A stretch of 64,000 nucleotides of DNA from Streptomyces thinghirensis (lineage in GTDB: Bacteria > Actinomycetota > Actinomycetia > Streptomycetales > Streptomycetaceae), in NCBI GenBank assembly GCA_021502835.1, contig JAKFGP010000002.1, forward strand, positions 186,001 through 250,000, given 5' to 3'. The notes beneath the pieces are model-generated. The model saw only the letters and a program-made list of their open reading frames with translations, did not search any database and was not told the DNA's origin. The first letter of the stretch is position 1. The number at the start of each line of letters is the position of its first letter. Made by a program: the position numbers and the translations under genes. Positions 14,155 through 25,651 of the stretch are shown piece after piece.

Positions 14155-14186
14155 AGAAGCCCCGCGCCTTGGCGCGCGGGGCTTCT
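14155..14186 (+). terminator. Second tandem hairpin after dctA
   Basis: AGAAGCCCCGCGC (14155-14167) pairs with GCGCGGGGCTTCT (14174-14186) around a 6-base loop and is followed by TGG. Together with the preceding hairpin it insulates merR from dctA transcription. Confidence 0.8.
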
Positions 14187-14216
14187 TGGCTTGACGCCCG
14201 CGTCAAGGCTTACGTT
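14186..14216 (+). promoter_or_regulatory. MerR-type promoter and operator for merR-trx
   Basis: TTGGCT (14186-14191) and TACGTT (14211-14216) are separated by 19 bases, the long spacer typical of MerR-activated promoters. The spacer carries the perfect 18-base palindrome CTTGACGCCCGCGTCAAG (14190-14207), the expected operator. The start codon follows the -10 box by 7 bases, so the transcript is probably leaderless. Confidence 0.65.
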
Positions 14217-14223
14217 CGTCTCC

Positions 14224-14622
14224 ATGCGAATCGGCGAGCTGGCCGCACGGGCCGGGACCACGACGCGGACGCTGCGGTACTACGAGTCGCGGGGCCTGTT
14301 GTCCGCGCGTCGTGCCGTCAACGGCTACCGGACGTACGACGAGGAAGACCTGAAGCTGCTGCGGCAGATCAGGACGCTCCAGGACTTCGGGTTCGACCTG
14401 GAGGAGACCCGCCCCTTCGTGGAGTGTCTGCGCGCCGGGCACCCCGAGGGCGACTCGTGCCCGGCCTCCCTCGTGGTCTACCGGCGCAAGCTGGCGGAGC
14501 TGGACGAGCTGATGGAGCAGCTCACGTCGGTGCGGGCGCAGGTCGGTGCGCAACTGGCGCGAGCCGAGGCGGCGGTTCCGGGGGGCCCGGAGCCCGAGTG
14601 CGAACTGGGAGGACACGCATGA
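14224..14622 (+). CDS. MerR-family regulator
   Basis: Intact 132-residue regulator. The N-terminal winged helix is standard: MRIGELAARAGTTTRTLRYY, then ESRGLLSARRAVNGYRTYDE. Then comes the dimerisation helix (KLAELDELMEQLTSVRAQVG). Cysteines in VECLRAGHPEGDSCPASL and PECELGG could bind a metal or sense redox state, but the pattern does not match a well-known sensor class for certain. Translation overlaps the thioredoxin gene (ATGA), so it probably controls its own operon through the palindrome at 14190-14207. Likely signal: disulfide stress or an electrophile, by association with thioredoxin. Confidence 0.88.
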   Translation: MRIGELAARAGTTTRTLRYYESRGLLSARRAVNGYRTYDEEDLKLLRQIRTLQDFGFDLEETRPFVECLRAGHPEGDSCPASLVVYRRKLAELDELMEQLTSVRAQVGAQLARAEAAVPGGPEPECELGGHA

Positions 14623-14948
14623 CGAGCAACGGGGTGCCCGAGGTGACGGACGCCGGGTTCGCCGGGGAGGTGCTGGGCAGCGAGCTGCCGGTGCTGGTGG
14701 AGTTCACCGCGGACTGGTGCCCGCCGTGCCGGCAGATGGCTCCGGTGCTCAGCGCCCTGGCCGCGGAAGAGGGCGACCGGCTGCGGGTGGTGCAGCTGAA
14801 CGTCGACCGGAATCCGGCGACCACGAACGCGTACAAGGTGCTGTCGATGCCGACGTTCATGGTGTTCCGCGACGGTGAGCCGGTGAAGTCGATGGTGGGC
14901 TCCCGGCCCAGGCGGCGGCTGCTGGAGGAGCTGTCCGACGTGATCTGA
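14619..14948 (+). CDS. Thioredoxin
   Basis: Small cytoplasmic disulfide reductase of 109 residues with an intact frame. The active site is FTADWCPPCRQMAP, with a CPPC pair in place of the usual CGPC. The cis-proline is in VLSMPTFMVFRDGE. CPPC is seen in some thioredoxin-like proteins and tends to change redox potential. It starts within the merR stop (ATGA) and has GGAGG upstream. The pair is followed by a strong terminator, so merR-trx is a self-contained operon. Confidence 0.9.
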   Translation: MTSNGVPEVTDAGFAGEVLGSELPVLVEFTADWCPPCRQMAPVLSALAAEEGDRLRVVQLNVDRNPATTNAYKVLSMPTFMVFRDGEPVKSMVGSRPRRRLLEELSDVI

Positions 14949-14963
14949 CCCGCGCCCGATACG

Positions 14964-15001
14964 AAGAAATCCCCCGAGCAATTGCGCTCGGGGGATTTCT
15001 T
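14964..15001 (+). terminator. Strong terminator after thioredoxin
   Basis: A perfect 16-base stem, AAGAAATCCCCCGAGC (14964-14979) with GCTCGGGGGATTTCTT (14986-15001), loop AATTGC. The A-side and T-side runs would serve both directions. It begins 15 bases after the trx stop. Confidence 0.9.
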
Positions 15002-15080
15002 TGCGTATATTCGTTGATTCGTGACTTCAGAACAATGAGATCACGAAGAAGTTCAGTGAGCACAGTATATCCGGGCGGGA

Positions 15081-17332
15081 GTGGAATTGTCAAACACCGA
15101 ATTTCCGGACGATGAATTGCGGCACGAGCAGGAATTCATCGACGGACTGTACGCACGCGTGGACGCTGCGCGGCGACACCGAGGTCTCGGTGACCCAGGC
15201 GCTCGCGCAGGGCAACACCCCCCAGCAGGCCCGGCTGGAGCGGGACATCCTGGTAGCCGAGCGCTCCGGGCTGCTCGCCGCGCTCAACGCGGTGGACGGT
15301 TCCCTCTGCTTCGGCCGGATCGACCTCACCTCCGGGGCCGGCCACCACATCGGCCGCATCGGCCTGCGTGCCGACGACGCCGAACGCACCCCGGTCCTGA
15401 TCGACTGGCGGGCCGATGTCGCCCGCCCCTTCTACCTGGCCACCGGCCACACCCCGATGGGCCTGCGCCGCCGCCGGCACATCGCGAGCGAGGGCCGCAC
15501 GGTCACCGCCCTGCACGACGAGATCCTCGACCTCGGCGACGAGACGCGGACCGGACACGAGGACCCGTCCGGCGACGCCGTGCTGCTCGCGGCGCTGAAC
15601 TCCGCGCGCACCGGCCGCATGGGCGACATCGTGCAGACCATCCAGGCCGACCAGGACCGCATCATCCGCGCCCCGCACCGCGGCGTCCTGGTCGTCGAGG
15701 GCGGCCCCGGCACCGGCAAGACCGCCGTCGCCCTGCACCGCGCCGCCTACCTCCTCTACGAGCACCGCGAGCTGCTCGCCAAGCGGGCCGTCCTCATCGT
15801 CGGCCCCAACCCGGCCTTCCTCGGCTACATCGGCGAGGTGCTGCCGTCCCTGGGCGAGACCGGCGTGCTCCTCGCCACCGTCGGCGAGCTGTTCCCCGGC
15901 GTGAAGGCCACGGCGACGGACACGCCCGAGGCGGCGGCCGTGAAGGGCCGCGCCGACATGGCCGACGTCCTCGCCGAGGTGGTCCGCGACCGGCAGGCGC
16001 TGCCCGACCCGGTCATCGCGATCGAGCACGACCGCGAGATCCTCATGCTCGACGACGACCTGGTCAACGTCGCACGCGAGCGCACCCGCGCCGCGAAGCT
16101 GCCGCACAACGCGTCCCGCGAGCACTTCGAGGGCCACATCCTCAACACCCTCACCGACATGGTCGCCGAACGCATCGGCACCGACCCCTACGACGGCACC
16201 AACCTCCTCGACCCCAGCGACATCACCCAGATCCGCGACGAACTCGCAGAGAACCCCGAGGTCTGGTCGGCCATCGACCAGCTCTGGCCCCGGGTGACGC
16301 CGCAGCGCCTCGTCGCCGACTTCCTCGCCGCCCCCGAGGCTTTCCTCCCCGCCGGGGACGCCGCCGCCGTCCGCCGCCCGGTCACCCGGCGCTGGACCGT
16401 CGCCGACGTGCCCCTCCTCGACGAGGCGGCCGAGCTGCTCGGCGAGGACGACCGCATCGCCCGCACCCGCGCCGAACGCGAGCGGCAGCAGCAGATCGCC
16501 TACGCGCAGGGCGTGCTGGACGTGTCGTACGCGTCCCGGACCTACGAGTTCGAGGACAAGGACGAGGAGGACGCGGAGGTGCTGTCGGCGCACGACATCA
16601 TCGACGCCGAGCGGTTCGCCGAGCGCCAGGAGGAGGACGACCACCGCAGCGCCGCCGAGCGCGCCGCGGCCGACCGCACCTGGGCGTTCGGGCACATCAT
16701 CGTGGACGAGGCGCAGGAGCTGTCCCCGATGGCGTGGCGGCTGCTGATGCGCCGCTGCCCGACCCGCTCGATGACCCTGGTCGGCGACCCGGCGCAGACC
16801 GCGGAGGCGGCCGGCGTCGGCTCCTGGTCGAAGATCCTCGCCCCCTACGTCGAGGACCGCTGGGAGCACACCCGCCTGGGCGTCAACTACCGCACCCCGG
16901 CCGAGATCATGGACGTGGCGGCGGCCGTCGTCCGCGCCGAGGAGCCGTCCTTCGCACCCCCGAGTTCCGTACGGTCCACCGGCGTACGGCCCTGGGTCCG
17001 CGCCACCGGCGACCTCCCGGCCGCCGTCGCCGAGGCCGCCCGGGAACTGACCCCCGAGGGAGGGCCGCCTCGCCGTCATCGCCCCGCGCGAGCTGCACCA
17101 GGCGCTCGCCGCCCGGCTGGACGGCGTGACGGCGGGCGCCGAGCCGGACCTCACCCGGAGCGTCGTCCTGCTCGACCCGCGCCAGTCCAAGGGCCTGGAG
17201 TTCGACTCCGTCCTGGTCGTCGAGCCCGGCCGCTACGGCACGAGCGACCTGTACGTGGCCCTCACCCGGGCCACCCAGCGGCTCGGCGTACCGCACACCG
17301 GGCCGCTGCCGAAGGGGCTGGTGGACGCGTAG
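15081..17332 (+). CDS. helD: HelD-like RNA polymerase-associated helicase
   Basis: UvrD/Rep superfamily 1 ATPase of about 749 residues with the actinobacterial HelD layout. A charged N-terminal arm (ELRHEQEFIDGLYARVD) comes first, then Walker A VEGGPGTGKTAVALHRAAYL and a long helical insertion without helicase motifs (acidic around YEFEDKDEEDAE). Walker B is HIIVDEAQELSPMAWRL, followed by TLVGDPAQT, LGVNYRTPAEIM, QSKGLEFDSVLVVEPG and DLYVALTRATQRL. HelD proteins remove RNA polymerase from DNA, and some (HelR) protect it from rifamycins. The GTG at 15081 gives the longest N-terminus; the ribosome site is weak. Indels near 15165 and 17062. Confidence 0.85.
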
Positions 17333-17343
17333 CCAACCCAGGC

Positions 17344-17522
17344 CCTGTCGTTTGGATCATGCCGGGGTCGCGGGGCGTGGCACGCACATCTGCGGCGTTG
17401 TCGTCGGTTGCCAGGGCTCCGCCCTGTCGCCCTCCTCCGCCTTGCAGCTGCACGCACCACGCCCCACTCCGGGTGGGCCGAGAGGCGCAGTCTCTCTCAG
17501 CCGACCTGATCCAAACGACAGG
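17344..17522. mobile_element. MITE-like element with 16-base terminal inverted repeats
   Basis: CCTGTCGTTTGGATCA (17344-17359) is repeated as its exact reverse complement TGATCCAAACGACAGG (17507-17522). The 179 bases between and including them contain no convincing gene. It fills the gap between the helD stop and the glgB stop (convergent genes). I recall similar ends in many Streptomyces genomes as short non-coding repeats, but no search was done. No clear target duplication is visible. It may also act as a hairpin terminator for both genes. Confidence 0.65.
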
Positions 17523-17533
17523 CCCTGCCCCCC

Positions 17534-20089
17534 CTATGCCGGGCGCAGCCACACCGTCGACAGGGGCGGCAGGGTCAGCCGGACGCTCGCCGGCCGGCCG
17601 TGCCACCCCTGCGGCTCCGGCTTGACCGGGTCGGGGTTGCCCACGTCGCCGCCGCCGTACCGCGCGGCGTCGGTGTTGAGCACCTCGTGCCAGGCGGGGG
17701 ACGTCGTCGGGGACGCCGAGGCGGTAGTCGGGGCGGACCACCGGGGCGAAGTTCGACACCGCGAGCAGCGGGGTGCCGTCGGCGTCCAGCCGCAGGAACG
17801 CGAGGACGTTGTCCTCGGCGGCGTCCCCGACCACCCAGGCGAATCCCGAGGGGTGGGTGTCGCGCTGCCACAGTGCGGGCGTGACCCGGTAGACGGTGTT
17901 CAGGTCCCGCACCAGGTCGCGCATGCCCCGGTGGTCCGCCGCCGCGCCGTACTCCGGGTCGAGCAGCCACCAAGTCGGGACCGTGCTCCTCGGACCACTC
18001 GGCGCCCTGCGCGAACTCCTGCCCCATGAAGAGCAGCTGCTTGCCGGGATGGGCCCACATGAACCCCAGGTACGCCCGCTCGTTCGCGCGCTGCTGCCAC
18101 CAGTCGCCGGGCATCTTCGACACCAGCGACTTCTTGCCGTGCACCACCTCGTCGTGGGATATCGGCAGCACGTAGTTCTCGCTGTACGCGTACACCATCG
18201 AGAAGGTCATCTCGCCGTGGTGGTACTTGCGGTGCACCGGCTCGTGGCTCATGTACTCGAGCGAGTCGTGCATCCAGCCCATGTTCCACTTCAGCCCGAA
18301 CCCGAGCCCGCCGAACCCGCTCGGCCCCTTGTGGTGCGTGGCCCGTGTGACCCCGTCCCAGGCCGTCGACTCCTCCGCGACGGTGACGACCCCCGGCACC
18401 CGCCGGTACACCGTCGCGTTCATCTCCTGGAGGAACGCCACCGCGTCCAGGTTCGCCCGGCCGCCGTGCTCGTTCGGCGTCCACTGGCCCGGTTCGCGCG
18501 AGTAGTCCAGGTAGAGCATCGAGGCGACCGCGTCGACGCGCAGCCCGTCGATGTGGAACTCCTCGCACCAGTACACCGCGTTGGCGACGAGGAAGTTGCG
18601 CACCTCCCGGCGCCCGAAGTCGAACTCCAGCGTCCCCCAGTCCGGGTGCGCGGCCCGCAGCGGGTCGGAGTGCTCGTACCAGGGGACGCCCGTCGAACTC
18701 GGCCAGCGCCCAGTCGTCGCGCGGGAGTGCGCCGGCACCCAGTCCATCAGGACGCCGATGCCGGCCTGGTGCAGCCGGTCCACCAGGTACTTGGAAGTCG
18801 TCGGGGTCGCCGAGGCGGGCCGTGGGCGCGTAGAAGCCGGTGACCTCGTAGCCCCAGGAGCCCCGAAGGGGTGCTCGGGCGACCGGCATCAGCTCGACGT
18901 GCGTGAAGCCCAGGTCCGCGACGTACGCGGGGAGCTGCTCGGCCAGCTCGCGGTACGTCAACCCCGGCCGCCAGGAGGCCAGGTGGACCTCGTACACCGA
19001 CAGCGGCGCCTCGTGCGCGGGCGCTGCCGCGCGCCGGGCCAGCCACTCCTCGTCGCCCCACGTGTAGTCCGAGGCGTGCACGACGGAGGAGGTGGCGGGC
19101 GGGACCTCCGTACACCGGGCCAGCGGGTCCGCGCGGAACGTGCGGGAACCGTCGGGCCGGGTGATCTCGAACTTGTACAGCTCGCCCGCGCCGACGCCGG
19201 GCAGGAACAGCTCCCACACGCCGGTGCCGCCCAGCGACCGCATCGGGTGGCCGGTGCCGTCCCAGAAGTTGAAGCCGCCGGCCACCCTGACCCCGCGCGC
19301 GTTCGGCGCCCACACCGTGAAGCGGGTGCCCGCGACGCCCTCGTGGGTCACCGGATGCGCGCCGAGGGCCTGCCAGAGCTGCTCGTGCCGTCCCTCGCCG
19401 ATCAGATGCAGGTCCAGGTCGCCCAGCGTGGGCAGGAAGCGGTACGGGTCGTCCACCTCCTGGGCCGTCCCCCTCGTACGTCACCAGGGAGCCGGTGGAC
19501 GGGGACCTCCTGGATCGGCACCAGCCCGGAGAAGAACCCGTCCCCGTCGTCGTGCAGCTCGACCCGCAGCTCCCCGGACAGGACGGTCACCGCCAGGGCG
19601 TACGGCCTGAAGGCCCGGAAGGCGACCCCGCCGGGCACGGAGTGGGCGCCGAGCACGGAGTGCGGGTCGTGGTGCGTACCGGCGAGCAGCCGCTCCCGGT
19701 CGTCGGCGTCCAGGGAGGGGGAGACGGCGACCTCGACCGGCACGGCGGCCTTCACGGCCTTCTTGGCGGCCGGTTTCCTGGCGGGCGTCCTCTTCGCGAC
19801 CGTCTTCTTCCCGGCCGCCTTCTTCGCGACCGTCTTCTTGGCCACGGTCTTCTTCGCGGCCGCCGCCGTCTTCGCGGCCGTCGTCTCGGTGGCGACCGGC
19901 GCCTTGGCGGCGGCCTTCTTCGCGGTCGCCTTCTTCGCGGTCGTCTTCTTGGCCACCGCCTTCTGAGGCGGCGCCGCCTTTCTTCGCGGCGCTCTTCTCC
20001 TCGGCCGTCTTCTTCGGGTCGGGACCGCTGGACGAGGGGCGGGGGTCACGGGTGGAGCCTCCTGGACGTGGGATCGGGAGGGGTGTCAT
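17534..20089 (-). CDS. glgB: 1,4-alpha-glucan branching enzyme with lysine-rich N-terminal tail
   Basis: Makes alpha-1,6 branches in alpha-glucan. After a tail of about 110 residues rich in Ala, Lys and Thr (units such as AKKTVAKK), the protein has N-terminal beta-sandwich modules ([28 protein letters not shown]) and the GH13 barrel: [11 protein letters not shown], nucleophile in [13 protein letters not shown], acid in [10 protein letters not shown], and [13 protein letters not shown]. The end reads [12 protein letters not shown] with a TAG at 17534. The ATG at 20089 overlaps the pep2 stop. Seven or more indels (for example near 17700, 17975, 18695, 18795, 18870, 19470 and 19975). Last gene of a treS/GlgE operon. 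Confidence 0.92.
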
Positions 20090-21483
20090 GCCGGTTCGGG
20101 CGTGGACAGGCGGCGCACCGCGGACAGGGGCACCGCCAGCCAGTCGGGACGGTGCCGGGCCTCGTACAGGACCTCGTACACCGCCTTGTCCGTCTCGTGG
20201 GCGCGCAGCATCACCGGGTCGGTGCGTGGGTCGCTGCCGGCGACCTCCGCGTACCCGGTGCAGTACGCGGCCCGGCAGGAATCGGCCCAGCCCGGCACCG
20301 AGGCGTCGGCCGAGTGCGCGGCGTAGTCGAAGGAGCGCAGCATCCCGGCGATGTCCCGCACCGGCGGCTGTGGCATCCGCCGCTCGGCCAGGGGCTTGGC
20401 GGGCTCCCCTCGAAGTCGATCAGCGACCACCGGCCGGAGGGCGAGCGCAGGCACTGGCCGAGGTGCAGGTCGCCGTGGACGCGCTGGGCGGTCCAGGTGC
20501 GGCCCTCGGCGGCCAGGTCGCCCAGCGCCGTGAACGCGGTGCGCAGCGCGGGCACGTACGGCCGGAGCAGGGGGGGGCACCGCGTGGGCGGCCTCATCAA
20601 GCCGCTCGATCATGCCGTCGGCGAGCTGCCGCAGCTGGCCGTGGCCGAGGGTGACGGTCGGCAGCGCACGAGCAAGCGCGGTGTGCACCTCGGCGGTGGC
20701 CCGTCCGAGCGCCCGGGCCTCGGCGGTGAAGTCCTCCCCCTTGGCCAGCTCGCGGAGGGCCAGCTCCCAGCCGTCGGTCGCGCCCTGCACGTACGGCTGG
20801 AGCACGCCCAGCACCCAGGACCGGCCGGCCAGGTCGGCCACCATCCACCCGGCCGGAGCCGGCACCCGGGGGCAGCCCTCGCGGGCCAGCGCCAGCGGCA
20901 GCTCCAGGTCGGGGTTGATACCCGGCACGATCCGCCGCAGCAACTTGAGAATGAACGTATCTCCATACACGACCGACGAGTTCGATTGCTCGGCGGTCAT
21001 CAGCCGCGCACCAGGCCCGTGCGTATCTCCTGGTCCGGTTCCCGCTCGAAGCGAAGCCCGCCGATGCGGGCCCCGGTGCGCAGCGCCTCCAGGAGCACCT
21101 CGGCGGGCCGGGTGTCGTACAGGGCGTCGTAGGCGGTGCGGCCGGCCAGCGGGCCCTCGGCCACATGTCCGATGAGTGCGGGCGCCAGCCGGGGCGGCAG
21201 CGCCTCGCGCGCGCCTATGAGCAGCTGGTAGCAGTCGCCGGGCTCCTCGGCCGCGCCCGGCGCCGGAGCGAGCTGGTGGTGGGCGCGGACCAGCACGTGG
21301 TACAGGCCGAGACGGGCGTCGGAGGGGGAGCAGCTCGGTGGCCGCGACCAGCGAGAATCCGGTGACCGGACGGCCCTTGCCCGCGAACCAGCGTTGCCGC
21401 GGCAGCCAGTCCCGCAGCAGCGGATCAAGTGACGCTAGGAGGCCCGGCGGGCTCGTGACGGTGCGTATGACGGCTTCCGACAT
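20086..21483 (-). CDS. pep2: Maltokinase (Pep2)
   Basis: Phosphorylates maltose to maltose 1-phosphate with ATP, feeding GlgE. The N-terminal cap is recognisable ([20 protein letters not shown]). The kinase-like C-terminal part has the conserved [17 protein letters not shown], catalytic [12 protein letters not shown] and metal-binding LIDFEGEP. Length about 465 residues, normal for the family. ATG at 21483 with GGAAAGGA upstream; the stop overlaps glgB (ATGA). Indels near 20410, 20575, 21000 and 21330. In some actinobacteria treS and pep2 are fused; here they are separate, 98 bases apart. Confidence 0.93.
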   Translation of the reverse strand: MSEAVIRTVTSPPGLLASLDPLLRDWLPRQRWFAGKGRPVTGFSLVAATELLPLRRPSRPVPRAGPRPPPARSGAGRGRGARRLLPAAHRRARGAAAPAGARTHRTCGRGPAGRPHRLRRPVRHPARRGAPGGAAHRGPHRRASLRAGTGPGDTHGPGARLMTAEQSNSSVVYGDTFILKLLRRIVPGINPDLELPLALAREGCPRVPAPAGWMVADLAGRSWVLGVLQPYVQGATDGWELALRELAKGEDFTAEARALGRATAEVHTALARALPTVTLGHGQLRQLADGMIERLDEAAHAVPPPAPAVRARAAHRVHGAGRPGRRGPHLDRPARPRRPAPRPVPALALRPVVADRLRGEPAKPLAERRMPQPPVRDIAGMLRSFDYAAHSADASVPGWADSCRAAYCTGYAEVAGSDPRTDPVMLRAHETDKAVYEVLYEARHRPDWLAVPLSAVRRLSTPEPA

Positions 21484-21581
21484 GGCGTCGCGTCCTTTCC
21501 CCGGGTCGTCGGGGTGTTACTGATGCGTGCCCCGGGCGGGGAGGCAGAAACCGCCCGCCCGGGGATCGGGCCGGTCCGGCC

Positions 21582-23278
<1,697 letters not shown>

Positions 23279-23282
<4 letters not shown>

Positions 23283-25341
23283 GTGGTGGGTGACCCTCCG
23301 ATCTGCGGGTGGGACGGTCGCAGAACCGTGCAGACGTGGGCGGGCGTGACGCCCGGCTCCAGGCGCACATAGTTGGCCCTGCCCCAGTGGTAGGTCTCGC
23401 CGGTGAGCTCGTCGCGCACCGGCACCGACTCGTGCCAGTCCAGGCCGAGTTGCGGCATGTCCAACGAGACCGTCGCCTCCTGGGTGTGGTGGGGGTCGAG
23501 GTTCACGACCACCAGAACCGTGTTCGACCCCTGCCGCTTGGAGTAGGCGATCACCTCCTCCTTGTCCGTGGGATGGAAGTGCAGATCGCGCAGTTGGCGA
23601 AGGGCCGGGTTCTCCCGCCGGATGGTGTTGAGCTGGGTGATGAGGGGGGCGATGGTGGTGCCCTCGCGGGCGGCGGTGGCCCAGTCGCGTGGTTTGAGCT
23701 GGTACTTCTCGCTGTCGAGGTATTCCTCGCTGCCTTCGCGCAGGGGGGTGTTCTCGCAGAGTTCGTAGCCGCTGTAGATGCCCCAGGTGGGGGAGAGGGT
23801 GGCGGCGAGGACGGCGCGGACCTCGAAGGCGGGGCGGCCGCCGTGCTGGAGGTAGGCGTGCAGGATGTCGGGGGTGTTGGCGAAGAAGTTGGGCCGCATG
23901 TAGGAGGCGGCGTCCCCCGAGAGTTCGGTGAGGTACTCGGTCAGTTCCTGTTTGGTGTTGCGCCAGGTGAAGTAGGTGTAGGACTGCTGGAAGCCGATCT
24001 GGGCCAGGGTGTGCATCATCGCGGGGCGGGTGAAGGCCTCCGCCAGGAAGATCACGTCGGGGTCGGCGCGGTTGATCTCGCCGATCACGCGTTCCCAGAA
24101 GACGACGGGTTTGGTGTGGGGGTTGTCGACGCGGAAGATCCGCACCCCGTGGTCCATCCAGAAGCGGAGCACGCGGACCGTCTCGGTGACGAGTCCGTCG
24201 AGGTCGGCGTCGAAGGCGACGGGGTAGATGTCCTGGTACTTCTTGGGCGGGTTCTCGGCGTGGGCGATGGTGCCGTCGGGGCGGTGGTGGAACCAGTCGG
24301 GGTGTTTGTGGACCCAGGGGTGGTCGGGGGAGCACTGGAGGGCGAAGTCGAGGGCGACCTCCAGGTCCAGGCGGGCGGCTTCGGTGACGAAGTGGTCGAA
24401 GTCGTCGATCGTGCCCAGCTGGGGGTGGACGGTGTCGTGGCCGCCTTCGGGGGAGCCGATGGCCCAGGGGACGCCGACGTCGTCGGGGGTGGCGGAGAGG
24501 GTGTTGTTGCGGCCCTTGCGGTGGGTGGTGCCGATGGGGTGGACGGGAGGCAGGTAGACGACGTCGAAGCCCATCGCGGCGATGGCGGGCAGCCGGCGGG
24601 CGGCGGTGCGGAAGGTGCCGTGGGGCTGCTCGGGGGTCCCCTCGGAGCGGGGGAAGAACTCGTACCAGGCGCCGTACAGGGCGCGTTCGCGCTCCACGAG
24701 CAGGGGCAGCGGGTCGGATGTGGTGACCAGCTCCCGCAGCGGATACCGGGCCAGTACCGCGTCCACCTCCGGCGTCAACGCCGCCGCCAAACGGGACGCG
24801 GCCGCCCGGGTCTCGTCCCGCAGCGCGTCCACGGCGGTGAGCAGCTCCCGTCGGTCCACGCTCCGGGGCACGTCGGCGGCGGCGCGCTCGTACAGCCGGG
24901 CGCCCTCCTCCAGAACCAGGTCGGTGTCCATCCCCGCCGGGATCTTGATCCGCGCGTGGTGCCGCCAGGTGGTCACCGGATCGCCCCACGCCTCCACGGT
25001 GTACGACCAGAGTCCCGGCTCGCCGGCGGTGACGGTGGCCCCCCAGCGGTCCGTGCCCGGGGCCAGTTCCCGCATCGGCGTCCACGGACCCGGCCGGCCC
25101 CGTGGATCTCTGAGGACGACGTTGGCGGCGACCGCGTCGTGCCCCTCGCGGAACACGGTGGCCGATATCTCGAAGGACTCGCCGGTGACGGCCTTGGCGG
25201 GCCTGCGCCCCTGCCGGACCATCGGGCGGACGTCCAGGACGGGGATGCGTCCGACGACGGAGGTGCCGTCCGCGGGGGTGCCCCGGGTGGCGCCTGCGAT
25301 GGTGCCAGCGGGGGTGCTGACGAGTGGTGCGTGGCGGGCAT
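23279..25341 (-). CDS. glgE: Alpha-1,4-glucan:maltose-1-phosphate maltosyltransferase (GlgE)
   Basis: Transfers maltose from maltose 1-phosphate to the end of alpha-glucans. About 687 residues. The start [10 protein letters not shown] at 25341 follows GGAGCGG and is joined by one indel near 25275 to the main frame ([20 protein letters not shown]). Catalytic residues known from the Streptomyces enzyme are visible: nucleophile Asp in [11 protein letters not shown] and acid Glu in [27 protein letters not shown] and [14 protein letters not shown] belong to the donor site. It is first in the minus-strand operon glgE-treS-pep2-glgB and divergent from glgP. Confidence 0.95.
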
Positions 25342-25651
25342 GACCGCTCCTGTCCGCGTCAACGAGGGTGGGCGGATGACTCTGGGGAGGTGGGTCCTGC
25401 GGGGGTGCACGTGGGGTGTACCGCAGGAGCCTTCCCACACTCTTCGGGTGGGCAATCCGGCACTTTGTTACCTACTCATGCGTATGTCGACACTCGCGAC
25501 GACCTGACCGGACACCTTCCCCGCCCGGAGATCGACACGCCGGTGGTTATTAGCCCGTCCGGCGATCGAGGAGGACGCCGTTCAGGCCGAATCGGAGGTC
25601 TGAGGGCGAAGGCCCCAGCGAGGGACACATCGCGCCGGTAACGTCGTCGGG
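25342..25651. promoter_or_regulatory. Divergent control region between glgE and glgP
   Basis: 310 bases without a convincing gene. At the glgP end, TAACGT (25639-25644) lies 7 bases before the GTG start, which fits a leaderless promoter. The glgE side has a ribosome site at about 25344-25350. An AT-richer patch around 25460-25490 (TTTGTTACCTACTCATG) is the likeliest glgE promoter zone, but no box there is convincing. Confidence 0.45.

Noticed and set aside
12662..14206. Long minus-strand open frame opposite dctA
   Set aside because: Composition is Asp/Arg/Gly/His-rich without motifs, the usual antisense shadow of a membrane protein gene.
23309..25507. Long plus-strand open frame opposite glgE (about 730 codons)
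   Set aside because: It lies fully antisense to the well-conserved glgE gene and shows only the Gly/Val/Arg bias expected of a GC-rich shadow frame.
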